25,181 nucleotides of DNA from assembly GCA_021793945.1 (NCBI GenBank), contig JAJYRT010000010.1, positions 1 through 25,181 on the forward strand, given 5' to 3'. A program made the translations under genes and the position numbers. Under the pieces are notes generated by a model, which was not told the DNA's origin, searched no databases, and saw only the letters and a list, made by a program, of their open reading frames with translations. The stretch is from Thermoplasmata archaeon (GTDB lineage Archaea; Thermoplasmatota; Thermoplasmata; Thermoplasmatales; Thermoplasmataceae). Shown piece by piece: positions 7,410-15,231 of this stretch (positions are counted from its first letter, which is position 1; every line of letters starts with the position of its first letter).

Positions 7410-8612
7410 TCATCCTGAATTCTTTGCGGCTGCATTCGAAGTATCATTCGTGTTGATCCTGATTTTCATTATGTTCATAAAAAACAGAAGAACAGCCAGT
7501 ATCAATACGTATATCGAGGAATATGCCATGATATTTCCGACATTGCTTCCCGTTGATATGAGGTCTCCACCGACGCGCAGAAAGACAGCGAGATTCATGG
7601 CATACAATGGCAGTTTTGTAACTCTGGTCGTATCTACTCTTAACTTAAGAGTTAACGGGAAAATAATCGGACTGTGCGCGATAATAAACAATCCAATAAA
7701 TCCAAGCGCGATTGAGTGTGTAGCTGGATCCATGAATCCCCTTTCCACATTTACCTGGATGAAGTAAAGAACAATTCCAACAAGCAGCCATGCGTACGAG
7801 GAGACGACGCCAAGCTGCATAAATGACTGAAATTTCCCATGTATCTTCAGTTTCCTAGTCAAGGGATCAAATTTTATCGAGATGTATACCATTAGCGTGA
7901 GAAACAGGATTGAACCGTCAAAAAGAACCTGGTCAATAAAGCGGAACTGCAGTAGAATAGAGACAAATAGAAAAACGGGGATCAGGATAGCCGATATAAA
8001 CAGCATCCTCATTTTTGAATTGCCGATATTCCTCATTTGCCCAAGTTCAATACGTTCGCCGAGAATGTATAATATTGGAAAGGATAGTAGCAGAAGAGCC
8101 ACGCTAGATGAATCAGTTGCAGAGGTTATGGATTCTGCGATTGATGAGATGGATAAAGCCATCAATGCAGCTCCCATGATCAGCTTTATTCCAGTGTTTC
8201 CCGGATTGCGCCTGGAAACCATGAACCAAAGGAAAAGAATGCCAGCCAAGGCAATTAGCGCTGACCCGGCGTACTTCAGAATAGAGAAGTCAATACCGTA
8301 TCCCAGCGAGAGAAACAACACGCCGAGAAGTAGCGTAAGAACAATAGTATAGGAAATCGGAATTCTCCCTAAAATAAGGAATTTGTTCATTATCTCTATT
8401 TTTTCTGCGAGAAGGAGCCCCCCAATAACACCGAAAACCATGAGGGCGGGGTGCACAGATATATATGAACCCAGCATTTCATCTAGTTGATAACCGTGCT
8501 GTCCCGCCAGTTTCGACGCCCCGATTGAGAACCCTACCACCAGAAACACAAGAGATGTTGCGAGATAGAAAACAATTAACCTGGAACGCTTTCTTGGGAA
8601 AACGGTGCTCAA
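7410..8612 (-). CDS. NnrS-like polytopic membrane protein
   Basis: A 400-residue protein with about twelve membrane segments. It resembles the NnrS family (haem- and copper-containing membrane proteins linked to NO stress) in its spaced conserved histidines: H-P-A-L-M-V-F-G-V-I-G-G in the second helix, H-S-I-A-L-G-F-I-G-L-F-I-I-A-H-S-P-I in a later helix, and the following L-R-V-G-G-D-L-I. NnrS proteins have H-A-x-x-x-G-x-x-G-x-x-x at the equivalent place. The assignment is by pattern only and an unnamed archaeal haem-copper-oxidase-like family is possible. The gene follows a small membrane protein gene by 4 bases, clearly one operon, with an island-type operator upstream. Confidence 0.6.
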   Translation of the reverse strand: MSTVFPRKRSRLIVFYLATSLVFLVVGFSIGASKLAGQHGYQLDEMLGSYISVHPALMVFGVIGGLLLAEKIEIMNKFLILGRIPISYTIVLTLLLGVLFLSLGYGIDFSILKYAGSALIALAGILFLWFMVSRRNPGNTGIKLIMGAALMALSISSIAESITSATDSSSVALLLLSFPILYILGERIELGQMRNIGNSKMRMLFISAILIPVFLFVSILLQFRFIDQVLFDGSILFLTLMVYISIKFDPLTRKLKIHGKFQSFMQLGVVSSYAWLLVGIVLYFIQVNVERGFMDPATHSIALGFIGLFIIAHSPIIFPLTLKLRVDTTRVTKLPLYAMNLAVFLRVGGDLISTGSNVGNIMAYSSIYVLILAVLLFFMNIMKIRINTNDTSNAAAKNSG

Positions 8613-8616
8613 CTGA

Positions 8617-9051
8617 TCACCTAGTATACGAAGCCTGGTTTTCCCGTCCTTCTACGATTTTCTTCGGTCTCCTTGAGACAGACATCAAATCATAGGTATG
8701 GATCAGTATTGACAAAATTAAAACCAGTACTGCCGGTACAAACAATACCCTCAATGCAGAAACATTCATAGCCACACTGAGTGAAATTATGGCAATATCC
8801 AGAAAGAATATCTCCGCCTTTACGACATTTATGCTGAACGGAATGCACATCGCATATGACGGAACCATTATGTTAGTGATTCCAAATATCATTGAGGTAA
8901 CGAAACCAAATAGCCAGATGACCGATATGCTCTCTGAGCTCACAGGAACACTAACAGCTCCTCTCAGAAAAAAGAGTATAGTACCTGCCAGAAGATAAAT
9001 GAAAGCTTGGCTGATGTAGATCATATTTATCGAAATGTAGTCCTTGTCCAT
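8617..9051 (-). CDS. Small four-helix membrane protein, NnrS-operon partner
   Basis: A 144-residue protein with four predicted membrane helices. The helix W-L-F-G-F-V-T-S-M-I-F-G-I-T-N-I-M-V-P looks like the H-x-x-G-x-x-x-x-x-x-x-G pattern of NnrS and haem-copper-oxidase-like helices but with Trp in place of His. It may be a partner of, or half-repeat related to, the downstream 400-residue protein. I do not recognise a named family. A TATA element near 9075-9083 lies about 26 bases before ATG 9051, so the transcript is probably leaderless, and an 18-bp inverted repeat lies farther upstream. Confidence 0.65.
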   Translation of the reverse strand: MDKDYISINMIYISQAFIYLLAGTILFFLRGAVSVPVSSESISVIWLFGFVTSMIFGITNIMVPSYAMCIPFSINVVKAEIFFLDIAIISLSVAMNVSALRVLFVPAVLVLILSILIHTYDLMSVSRRPKKIVEGRENQASYTR

Positions 9052-9114
9052 AGTTTAACTCTCCCCTCTTGCCATTAATATCCAACTAACATCCTGACAC
9101 AAGAATAATGCTGG

Positions 9115-9132
9115 TCCCTAATTTTTTAGGGA
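9115..9132. promoter_or_regulatory. Island operator, copy 1 (NnrS-like operon / AhpD-like gene)
   Basis: TCCCTAATTTTTTAGGGA is a perfect inverted repeat: 7-base arms TCCCTAA/TTAGGGA around TTTT. It lies 64 bases upstream of ATG 9051 in the divergent region shared with the AhpD-like gene. It has the same 18-bp layout as copies at 12294, 14051 and 17506. As RNA it could also form a hairpin, but its place between divergent promoters favours a protein-binding site. Confidence 0.6.
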
Positions 9133-9204
9133 TACTGAAAACCCCCATAGACAGTGAATCTCAAGCTTTTCAGGATATATCAAATTAAGCCAGTTAGCCG
9201 TTTA

Positions 9205-9219
9205 ACTTAATCGTTAAGT
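9205..9219. promoter_or_regulatory. Palindrome over the AhpD-like gene promoter
   Basis: ACTTAA-TCG-TTAAGT is a perfect inverted repeat that overlaps the expected TATA/BRE region, 22-36 bases before ATG 9241. A protein bound here would compete with TBP/TFB, so repression is the natural reading. The sequence differs from the TCCC...GGGA island operator. Confidence 0.45.
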
Positions 9220-9240
9220 ATGCGCTAGGCCTGCGTAGAT

Positions 9241-9714
9241 ATGGATTCGAAAAGGCTTGATTATGCAAAAGTTTCTCCGGAACTCTACAAGTCGCTTTTG
9301 GGACTGGAAAAGTACGTGCGATCCTCGGGACTCGAGGATTCACTCCTTGAACTCGTAAAACTGCGAGCCTCTCAAATAAATCGGTGTGGATGGTGCATTG
9401 ACATGCACACAAAGGACGCTTTGGCAAACGGTGAATCTATCCAGAGACTATTCCTTGTCAGCGCATGGAGAGAGGCCCCGCAGTTCAGCTACAGGGAGAA
9501 ACTTGCCCTGGAATGGTGCGAGATCATAACAAACATATCACAGCACGACGTTGATGATGCCCTCTACCAGAAAATGCTAAAGGAATTTGGAGAAAATGAA
9601 CTTATTTCTTTGACGACAGCAGTCGTAGCCATAAACGCTTGGAATCGGTTTAATGTAGCATTCGGAGCGATTCCCGGAACTTACGAGCGAAGAAAAAACA
9701 CAATAAAAGAATGA
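9241..9714 (+). CDS. AhpD-like alkylhydroperoxidase (carboxymuconolactone decarboxylase family)
   Basis: A 157-residue helical protein of the CMD/AhpD superfamily. The redox centre is Q-I-N-R-C-G-W-C-I-D-M-H with Cys49, Cys52 and His56, preceded by the conserved L-L-E-L-V-K-L-R-A-S, and a C-terminal helix ending N-A-W-N-R-F-N-V-A-F. Members with this C-x-x-C-x-x-x-H centre reduce peroxides or act as disulfide carriers. It is a single gene with a palindromic site over its promoter, divergent from the NnrS-like operon, which fits a stress role. The electron donor is unknown; the thioredoxin reductase at 17815 is a candidate only by inference. Confidence 0.88.
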   Translation: MDSKRLDYAKVSPELYKSLLGLEKYVRSSGLEDSLLELVKLRASQINRCGWCIDMHTKDALANGESIQRLFLVSAWREAPQFSYREKLALEWCEIITNISQHDVDDALYQKMLKEFGENELISLTTAVVAINAWNRFNVAFGAIPGTYERRKNTIKE

Positions 9715-9759
9715 TTTATCGGCTTCATGACCAGTATTCGCCGAGCCTTCTGGTGTGTT

Positions 9760-10392
9760 TCATGCGTATTTTCCCATCGCCAGTTTTCTTTCAACCTCTT
9801 CATGATCTCCTTCGCTTGGAAATGGGACTACAATATGTAGACCCTCAATATCTGTCGATGCTTTTATTCCCCTTTTTTGTCCGCGTGGGACTATTATTAA
9901 GCTCCCGGGTCTCAACGTAACTTTTGTGTCACCAACAGTAGCAGTACCTGAACCCTTGAAAACCTGGAAAACCAAGTCAACGTCTGGGGAATGTATTGGT
10001 ATGAACTGGCCAGCCTTTATATAAGTGAAAAGCACGCCGTACTTATCATTCGCAAATACCGGGACCACAGCAAATCTGTTTTCATTGTAAGATCGATTTC
10101 TGTCATAGTCTGTGACAATCACAGCCTCCCCATTTTTGTTTTCAGCAGATTTAGCGAAATGTCCCACCCAAAGTCCATCCTCTCGTTGTTCCGCAGAATA
10201 CCTCTCAAGATCAACAGGAAGACCTGCGTGTTCCATATGCAAGAGGAGGTGATCAGGTTCATGATCTACAACTACATCCATGGTTTCCCCTTCATTCAAT
10301 TTTTTAAACTCGTTAAAAATAGTTTCATGTCTGATCCGTGGATCTAGCTTTCTAGCATCAATGGTTTTCCTTTCTGAACTCTCTGTGTTCAT
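9760..10392 (-). CDS. DUF2249-cupin fusion protein
   Basis: A 210-residue two-domain protein. Residues about 10-82 match DUF2249: I-D-A-R-K-L-D-P-R-I-R-H-E-T-I-F-N-E-F, then L-N-E-G-E-T and V-D-H-E-P-D-H-L-L. DUF2249 is often found near hemerythrin-like and NO-related genes. Residues about 110-195 form a cupin barrel, with G-Q-F-I-P-I-H-S-P in place of the G-x5-H-x-H motif and V-P-R-G-Q-K-R-G in place of P-x-G-x-x-H, so most usual metal ligands are missing and metal binding or catalysis is doubtful. A TATA element near 10411-10420 lies about 24 bases before ATG 10392, with a degenerate island operator just upstream. Function unknown. Confidence 0.8.
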   Translation of the reverse strand: MNTESSERKTIDARKLDPRIRHETIFNEFKKLNEGETMDVVVDHEPDHLLLHMEHAGLPVDLERYSAEQREDGLWVGHFAKSAENKNGEAVIVTDYDRNRSYNENRFAVVPVFANDKYGVLFTYIKAGQFIPIHSPDVDLVFQVFKGSGTATVGDTKVTLRPGSLIIVPRGQKRGIKASTDIEGLHIVVPFPSEGDHEEVERKLAMGKYA

Positions 10393-10425
10393 GCACGTCG
10401 AATTCGAGTTGATATTTGATCTTGA

Positions 10426-10443
10426 TCCCTAAATATACAGGCT
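10426..10443. promoter_or_regulatory. Degenerate island operator upstream of DUF2249-cupin
   Basis: TCCCTAAATATACAGGCT keeps the whole left arm TCCCTAA of the 18-bp island repeat, but only A-G-G of the right arm is in place. It ends 34 bases before ATG 10392, the same distance as copy 3. Alone it would not be convincing. Confidence 0.35.
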
Positions 10444-10570
10444 TTATCCGTTATGCCCGGCTTGAAACCACGCCGTACAGCTCATGTCCAACCCATAGAG
10501 CAGATCATATTCAGAAGTAAAGACGTTGCAAAATCTGAATATACGGGAGGGTTAATTTCTCCATCTAGAT

Positions 10571-12268
10571 TCATTGATTCAATTCCATCTCAGGTTGGTA
10601 TCCAATTCGCTCCTTTACACCCGCTATGAGATATCCTTTGGCTTGATCGAAACTGATTTTCGGGGGCACGGGTTTCGCATTTGGATCCACTATGGCCTCC
10701 AAAAGAAACGGTCCCTTGCTTTTTAGCATGGCGTCTACTGCAGCTTCAATTTCACTATCGCTGACAATCTTTTGTGTGTCAATTCCATAGGCGGAAGCCA
10801 GTGTAGAGAATTCCGGGTTGATCAGATCGACCCCCCACTGTGGATAACCCATCACCTCCTGCTCGAATTTGATCATTGCTAATTTACTGTTGTTGAAAAC
10901 TACGATTTTAACTGGTATGTTATACTTCTTAACGGTAGCAAGTTCCATTATTGTCATCGCCATTCCTCCATCTCCGACGGCTGAAATCACCTGCCTGTCT
11001 GTTGATAAAGAAGCACCGATTCCTCCGGGCAATGAGCATCCCATTGAGGCTAAACCACCCGAGAAAAGAAATCTCTGTCCCGCTCTCGCTCCAAAGTGGC
11101 GCGCTATCCAGACCGTCGTGTTTCCTGTGTCTCCAACGATAACAGCATCGGGGTCAGCTTTTTGCGAGATTACTCTAGCGAGTCTAGCAGGATTGATGAA
11201 TCTGTATTTCCTAGATTCCATCTCTTGAAGTTCCCGATTCCATGACCTAATATCTGGGGCAAACTGCAATTCGAACTTGTCTTTCTTTTCGGATACTTTT
11301 TCGATTATAGATGCCAGAAACGTGTGAGAATCGGATAAAACAGCAAAATCAACCTGAAATTCTCTCCCGAGGTTTCCGCCGTCTATATCCACCTGAATAA
11401 TCTTCGCTTTTTCTGAAATGAATCGTTGATATGGATAAGTAGTTCCAATCGCGACAATAAGATCGGCTTTGGCCATGGCCTCCATTGATGGTTTTGATCC
11501 TAGGAGACCAAGAGCACCCAGAACCCTTGGATTGTCGTCTGAAAAGATTCCTTTGCCCATTAACGCATATATAATTGGAGCACCTATTTTTTTGGATAGA
11601 GCTGTTACCAACTGCTGCTCGCTGGTCGAGCCAGAGCCAACAAGCAAAACGGGAAATTTACTTTCATCTATAGCTTTCGCGGCTTCCGAAAGGTCAGGGC
11701 TTAATATTGGAATCGAACTGTATGTACTTAAAGACCTAGGAACCTCTATTTTCTCCGCCAGTATGTTGACAGGTATGTTAAGATGTGCTACGCCACTCAT
11801 TCTCTTCGATTCCCTAATGGCCCTGGCGATCAGATATGGCACTGATCTTGCGTTTACTATCATTCTGTTAAAAATGCTCACGTCATCAAACAGTTTCGTA
11901 ATGTTGACTTCCTGATGATAATCGTGGCCTATCATTTCCGTGTCCACCTGACCAGTGATTGCTATAACAGGGGCCTTGTCCATTTTAGCATCGTACAAGC
12001 CGTTTAACAGATGTATGGAGCCGGGACCGGAAGTTCCAAAACATGCAGCCGGAATCCTATTCAGTTTTGCGTCGAATGAAGCAGCGAAGGCCCCCCCTTC
12101 CTCGTGTCTGACCTGAACATATTTAAGGGTTCCCGTTTTTCTGATAGCTTCCACAAGCGGATCGATTGAATCACCAGGAATCCCATAAATCCTCCGTACC
12201 CCTCCGGCCACAAAATAATCTACAATGATTTCTGCTACTGATTTTTGCATCATTATCACTATGAACAT
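10571..12268 (-). CDS. Pyruvate-oxidase/acetolactate-synthase-like ThDP enzyme
   Basis: A 565-residue thiamine-diphosphate enzyme in three domains: the Pyr domain with catalytic Glu in V-R-H-E-E-G-G-A-F-A-A (E56), the central domain, and the PP domain with the metal/ThDP motif G-D-G-G-M-A-M-T-I-M-E-L ending in V-F-N-N-S-K-L-A. The M-E-L-A-T-V-K-K-Y-N-I-P-V-K-I-V-V-F-N-N stretch is closest in style to pyruvate oxidases and pyruvate:quinone oxidoreductases (PoxB), which turn pyruvate into acetate or acetyl phosphate plus CO2. Acetolactate synthase without a regulatory subunit is the main alternative. No small subunit is nearby. The start may be ATG 12253 or 12250; the first six residues M-F-I-V-I-M look like extension. 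An acylphosphatase elsewhere in the window could act on acetyl phosphate, but that link is speculation. Confidence 0.8.
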   Translation of the reverse strand: MFIVIMMQKSVAEIIVDYFVAGGVRRIYGIPGDSIDPLVEAIRKTGTLKYVQVRHEEGGAFAASFDAKLNRIPAACFGTSGPGSIHLLNGLYDAKMDKAPVIAITGQVDTEMIGHDYHQEVNITKLFDDVSIFNRMIVNARSVPYLIARAIRESKRMSGVAHLNIPVNILAEKIEVPRSLSTYSSIPILSPDLSEAAKAIDESKFPVLLVGSGSTSEQQLVTALSKKIGAPIIYALMGKGIFSDDNPRVLGALGLLGSKPSMEAMAKADLIVAIGTTYPYQRFISEKAKIIQVDIDGGNLGREFQVDFAVLSDSHTFLASIIEKVSEKKDKFELQFAPDIRSWNRELQEMESRKYRFINPARLARVISQKADPDAVIVGDTGNTTVWIARHFGARAGQRFLFSGGLASMGCSLPGGIGASLSTDRQVISAVGDGGMAMTIMELATVKKYNIPVKIVVFNNSKLAMIKFEQEVMGYPQWGVDLINPEFSTLASAYGIDTQKIVSDSEIEAAVDAMLKSKGPFLLEAIVDPNAKPVPPKISFDQAKGYLIAGVKERIGYQPEMELNQ

Positions 12269-12293
12269 ATCACTCCGATGGTCTCATTGTTAA

Positions 12294-12311
12294 TCCCTTT
12301 GCTTTTAGGGA
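12294..12311. promoter_or_regulatory. Island operator, copy 2 (ThDP oxidase / HTH_10 regulator)
   Basis: TCCCTTTGCTTTTAGGGA has the 18-bp TCCC-N10-GGGA layout, with one arm matching TTAGGGA exactly. It is directly followed on the minus strand by ATTAACA, a possible TATA element. It ends 41 bases before ATG 12253. A second inverted repeat, AAAATT-GTCA-AATTTT, lies at 12319-12334 in the same divergent region. Confidence 0.5.
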
Positions 12312-12449
12312 ATTCTCCAAAATTGTCAAATTTTATCCTGAATCCAACTGATACCTACACTGCAGTGCACCATCCTTGTAAAGTTGAAGGTCCCATTGAA
12401 GATGCAATTATAACGGTTGGCCGTGTGAGCAAGAAAATTACGCTACGTC

Positions 12450-12460
12450 ACTTTTAAGTA
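12450..12460 (+). promoter_or_regulatory. TATA box for HTH_10 regulator
   Basis: ACTTTTAAGTA is centred about 25 bases upstream of ATG 12480. No Shine-Dalgarno sequence precedes the ATG, so a leaderless mRNA is expected. Confidence 0.5.
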
Positions 12461-12479
12461 ATAAAGGGCAATAATAGCC

Positions 12480-13115
12480 ATGATCTCTTTGATAGAAGCC
12501 GAATTGGAATTTGAATCCCCACTAAGTTGGATCAAATCAATGGTAAAAAAACATTCGGCAATGATTAAGATCAGGGATATACGCAGAAGCGAGGAAGGCG
12601 TAAAAGACCTGGTAGATTTTTTCATTCCTCCAGAAGCCGTCAATGGTTCACAGAAAGAAATGTATAATCTTTTGGGGAATCAGAATAACAGCATGGTCAA
12701 AATTGATGATAACCACACAACGGCCATTGTTGACGCAGATAATTGTGCTATATGCAAAACAATGCTGAATTGGGACCTATTTCTCATAGAAGCACACACA
12801 AATGAAACTGGAGACATAATAATGCGTTGGCTGGCACCGGACGAAAGCACATTGTCGGGGTTTCTCGGCAGACTGGAAGCTGATGGCGTAAGATTTAAAC
12901 TGATCAAAAAGCAGAATCTGAACAAGAAAAAGGAAATAACCGCCAGACAGGAATTTGTGGTAAGAACTGCTCTAAACCTCGGTTTTTTCGACTATCCGAA
13001 AAAAGTCCATCTCGAAGGGCTCTCGAAGCGATTGAACGTTTCCTATGTCACGCTTGCCGAGATCTTGAGACGGGCAGAGAAAAATATAATATCCTCGTAT
13101 TTAAAGGAAAATTAA
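12480..13115 (+). CDS. HTH_10 (bacterio-opsin-activator-like) regulator with CxxC
   Basis: A 211-residue protein whose last 60 residues (about 153-208) form the HTH_10 domain: A-R-Q-E-F-V-V-R-T-A-L-N-L-G-F-F-D-Y-P-K-K, then L-E-G-L-S-K-R-L-N-V-S-Y-V-T-L-A-E-I-L-R-R-A-E-K. The N-terminal 150 residues are a sensor-like region that I cannot name, with D-A-D-N-C-A-I-C-K (Cys89, Cys92) the only cysteines in the protein. A CxxC in a regulator lying among redox genes could be a thiol or metal switch; that is inference. It is divergent from the ThDP oxidase with an island operator between them, making it the best local candidate for the island regulator. Confidence 0.83.
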   Translation: MISLIEAELEFESPLSWIKSMVKKHSAMIKIRDIRRSEEGVKDLVDFFIPPEAVNGSQKEMYNLLGNQNNSMVKIDDNHTTAIVDADNCAICKTMLNWDLFLIEAHTNETGDIIMRWLAPDESTLSGFLGRLEADGVRFKLIKKQNLNKKKEITARQEFVVRTALNLGFFDYPKKVHLEGLSKRLNVSYVTLAEILRRAEKNIISSYLKEN

Positions 13116-13159
13116 TCTCTAACTCCCGCTCTTTTGCATAATAGGTGTTTCACGGATAT

Positions 13160-13390
13160 CTAGTCAAATCTATTCGTCATGCGTTTTGCCTTTGGTTCAA
13201 TAAGGCCTTCAGGCGTGATGAGCCCCAGAAACTCATCCAACCTGAGCTGCAATCTTTTCTTAGTGCTGTTCCAGTGGCTTGAAACCCTGTACAGATAGTA
13301 TCTGTCCTCTCGCTTTGCCACAAGCGTACCCTTTGTCCTGTATCTCAAGACCCAGTCCGGATACTGATTCCTTCTAATGTGGTTAACCAT
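13160..13390 (-). pseudogene. Remnant of the N-terminus of an IS4/IS1634-type transposase
   Basis: The frame contains P-D-W-V-L-R-Y-R-T-K-G-T-L-V, then Y-Y-L-Y-R-V-S-S-H-W-N and L-G-L-I-T-P-E-G-L-I-E-P, which resembles the first 70-80 residues of archaeal DDE transposases (pattern Y-Y-L-Y-x-V-x-S-x-W ... L-G-x-I-T-P-E-G). It then stops, with no DDE domain downstream. ATG 13390 gives 76 residues and fits the usual start; the open frame extends back to ATG 13483. It may be a dead fragment or a stand-alone domain. I saw no terminal inverted repeats. Confidence 0.5.
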
Positions 13391-13546
13391 ATTATGTGCA
13401 TACATAATACGAAACTCTAAGAATATTTCTGCGGGAACTCGTAAACACAAGGATTTACAAAGTGTATTATGCAGAAATGCCAAAGTTAGAGACTAAATAA
13501 TAAAGGAACAATCAATGATATGGCTCTTTTGGTGGTGGATACTGGA

Positions 13547-14017
13547 CTAATCCGTTTTTGAGACCGTGGTTGCAACGGAAGGTGGAGAAAGTATCAGATC
13601 GCTGGCTGCAAAGGCAGCAGGATATAGAATCTCTTCTTCCAGTGAGATATGGTGCATCAATTCATTAGTTATACTGCTGATCTCACCGCTTGAGAAGGGA
13701 ACGAGATCGCTTCTCGCATGGTTAATAATATTAACTATAGATCTGTGTTCCTCCAGCATTTCTTTGTAATTTTTTCTAAACTCATTGCCGGTATCAATAA
13801 GATTCTTGTTTCCTACTCCGACTGACTCACTTACTCTCTCATTAAGGAACTTAAGCAGAGGTATCACGGTTCCGTTTTCCCGCTCCATATGGCACTTGAA
13901 CGAGCAGAGTATATCAGAGAACGCAGTTCCCATTGGATTTTCTTCCTTAGAAACACTTTCCAGTTTTCTAACCAGTTCCTCATGTTCTTCATCTAATAAA
14001 GTCTTGTTATCTGTCAT
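13547..14017 (-). CDS. Hemerythrin-like HHE protein 1
   Basis: A 156-residue four-helix protein with a full set of di-iron ligand candidates: His12 (E-E-H-E-E-L), His43 and Glu47 (C-H-M-E-R-E), His91 (E-E-H-R-S-I), His123 and Glu127 (H-H-I-S-L-E-E-E-I-L-Y-P). HHE proteins bind O2 or NO, or help repair iron-sulfur clusters; which applies here cannot be told. The protein is cytoplasmic, with no signal or membrane segment. A TATA element (about 14037-14044) lies about 25 bases before ATG 14017, with island operator copy 3 immediately upstream. Confidence 0.85.
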   Translation of the reverse strand: MTDNKTLLDEEHEELVRKLESVSKEENPMGTAFSDILCSFKCHMERENGTVIPLLKFLNERVSESVGVGNKNLIDTGNEFRKNYKEMLEEHRSIVNIINHARSDLVPFSSGEISSITNELMHHISLEEEILYPAAFAASDLILSPPSVATTVSKTD

Positions 14018-14401
14018 AATTTATTATTTACATCATATTAATCAGATTTGTCCCGAAAAACTTTGGGATACTAGTCGATTGCGCCTAACTAAAAAAGTCG
14101 GATTTCCTTGGATCAGGCGGGGATAAATTTACATGAAGCTTTTTATGGCACTACCCGGAATTAATTGGTGATCCTGATTCATTTGGGTACGATTGGCTTA
14201 TCCGTGGTAAAACTGTTCCCGCATTTGCAGTTTCACATATCCTCTGTCAAACTTCCCGTAAATCCTTATCCCCACTATGTCGATGGGATTCAAAAGGTCT
14301 CTATTCAGCATTCTACATCTTGCCTACTACTAGAAAGTTTAACCGCTCAGTCTATAGAGGAATTGCTATTGTCTCTCTGGATTTATAAGGCATGATTTCC
14401 C
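14018..14401. other. Gene-poor stretch between HHE protein 1 and YeaO-type gene
   Basis: The left end holds the HHE1 promoter and operator copy 3. The rest has one open frame on the plus strand (14165-14395) ending in S-I-E-E-L-L-L-S-L-W-I-Y-K-A. Its composition is unlike the neighbouring genes and I cannot assign it; decay of a transposase tail is possible given the fragment at 13160, but not shown. No tRNA or other RNA gene was seen. Confidence 0.4.
14051..14068. promoter_or_regulatory. Island operator, copy 3 (HHE protein 1)
   Basis: TCCCGAAAAACTTTGGGA follows the 18-bp TCCC-N10-GGGA layout; arms TCCCGAA and TTTGGGA differ at one pair. It ends 34 bases upstream of ATG 14017, about 7 bases upstream of the TATA element, as expected for an activator or a repressor at the BRE. 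Confidence 0.55.
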
Positions 14402-14749
14402 TCATTTCTCGCCAAGAAAACTTTTTAATGCCACGGCGTTGTTATGTTCTTTATTCCTTGAGGAAAAGATTAGCGTGACCCTGGGATATGAAGCGATTAT
14501 CTGTCGGAGTAGAGCGACTGACTTGTTAACGGATAATTCCTGACTGTATTTTTCCACGAATGTATCCCACTTACTGTCTTCATGGTTAAACCATTTTCTT
14601 AACCCAGTTGATGGCGCGATCCCCTTGAGCCAGAGATCGACGTGTGCCTCTTCTTTCGAAATTCCTCTCGGCCAGAGTCGCTCTACAAGGACTCGATACC
14701 CATCGTTATCAGAATACAGGGTGTAGATTCTTTTCAAATTCAGGATCAT
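14402..14749 (-). CDS. YeaO-type DUF488 protein
   Basis: A 115-residue protein of the YeaO branch of DUF488: Y-R-V-L-V-E-R-L-W-P-R-G-I-S-K-E-E-A (18-35), then L-W-L-K-G-I-A-P-S-T-G-L-R-K-W-F, and L-I-F-S-S-R-N-K-E-H-N-N-A near the end, where many homologues read T-L-L-Y-x-A-(R/K)-x-x-x-x-N-x-A. Function is unknown; bacterial homologues occur beside stress and metal genes. It is shorter than and clearly different from the DUF488 protein at 3588. It stands alone, with no operator resembling the island repeat. Confidence 0.88.
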   Translation of the reverse strand: MILNLKRIYTLYSDNDGYRVLVERLWPRGISKEEAHVDLWLKGIAPSTGLRKWFNHEDSKWDTFVEKYSQELSVNKSVALLRQIIASYPRVTLIFSSRNKEHNNAVALKSFLGEK

Positions 14750-14918
14750 AAGAATAGATTTAACCCCAGATTATAACATTTATTATTTTGACTCTTCTTT
14801 TCATAGCCCAGAAGTCGGTAAGAATAATTATAGCGAGCCGATCATAGAACTTCTAGCGAGGTATCATTCACTAATATTTCCGGTTCCATATCGGCTAGTC
14901 AATCGTATGAGATTACCC

Positions 14919-15035
14919 TCATTTAGGTGGGACATCAGGAAATGCTGGGGACTCCCATGCCCAAACGTCGGCAAGATAATCGTCTAGTCCGTATGATGTA
15001 TTTATGCTAGAAACAACAATAGCTTTGTTTCTCAT
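14919..15035 (-). CDS. Possible 38-residue small protein or gene remnant
   Basis: Short open frame from ATG 15035: it reads M-R-N-K-A-I-V-V-S-S-I-N-T-S-Y-G-L-D-D-Y and ends in W-E-S-P-A-F-P-D-V-P-P-K. The frame stays open for about 20 codons upstream without another ATG. A TATA-like GTTATTTT lies about 30 bases before the ATG. The amino-acid pattern looks protein-like, but I recognise no family. It could equally be the tail of a decayed gene. Confidence 0.3.
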   Translation of the reverse strand: MRNKAIVVSSINTSYGLDDYLADVWAWESPAFPDVPPK

Positions 15036-15231
15036 TGTTATCCATTCCCCAACGAATAGCGCAAAATAACTATTGAAAGTTATCCGTAAATTATTAGGGG
15101 GTTATTTAGAGATGATCCAGGGGCGTATGGAAACACTCACCCCGCCTTATAGTTCAACTTACACGGTTAGGAAAAGCCTACATAAACACAATATACCGTC
15201 AAGGAAGAGTGTAGCTAGAAACAACTCTTGA

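Noticed and set aside
7620..7660. Near-palindrome CTCTTAACTTAAGAG
   Set aside because: It is within the NnrS-like coding region and similar only by A/T content to the AhpD promoter palindrome.
14914..14931. ACCC-N10-GGGA match
   Set aside because: Inner bases do not fit the A/T-rich arms, and it is about 165 bases from the nearest recognised start and overlaps the small 38-residue frame.
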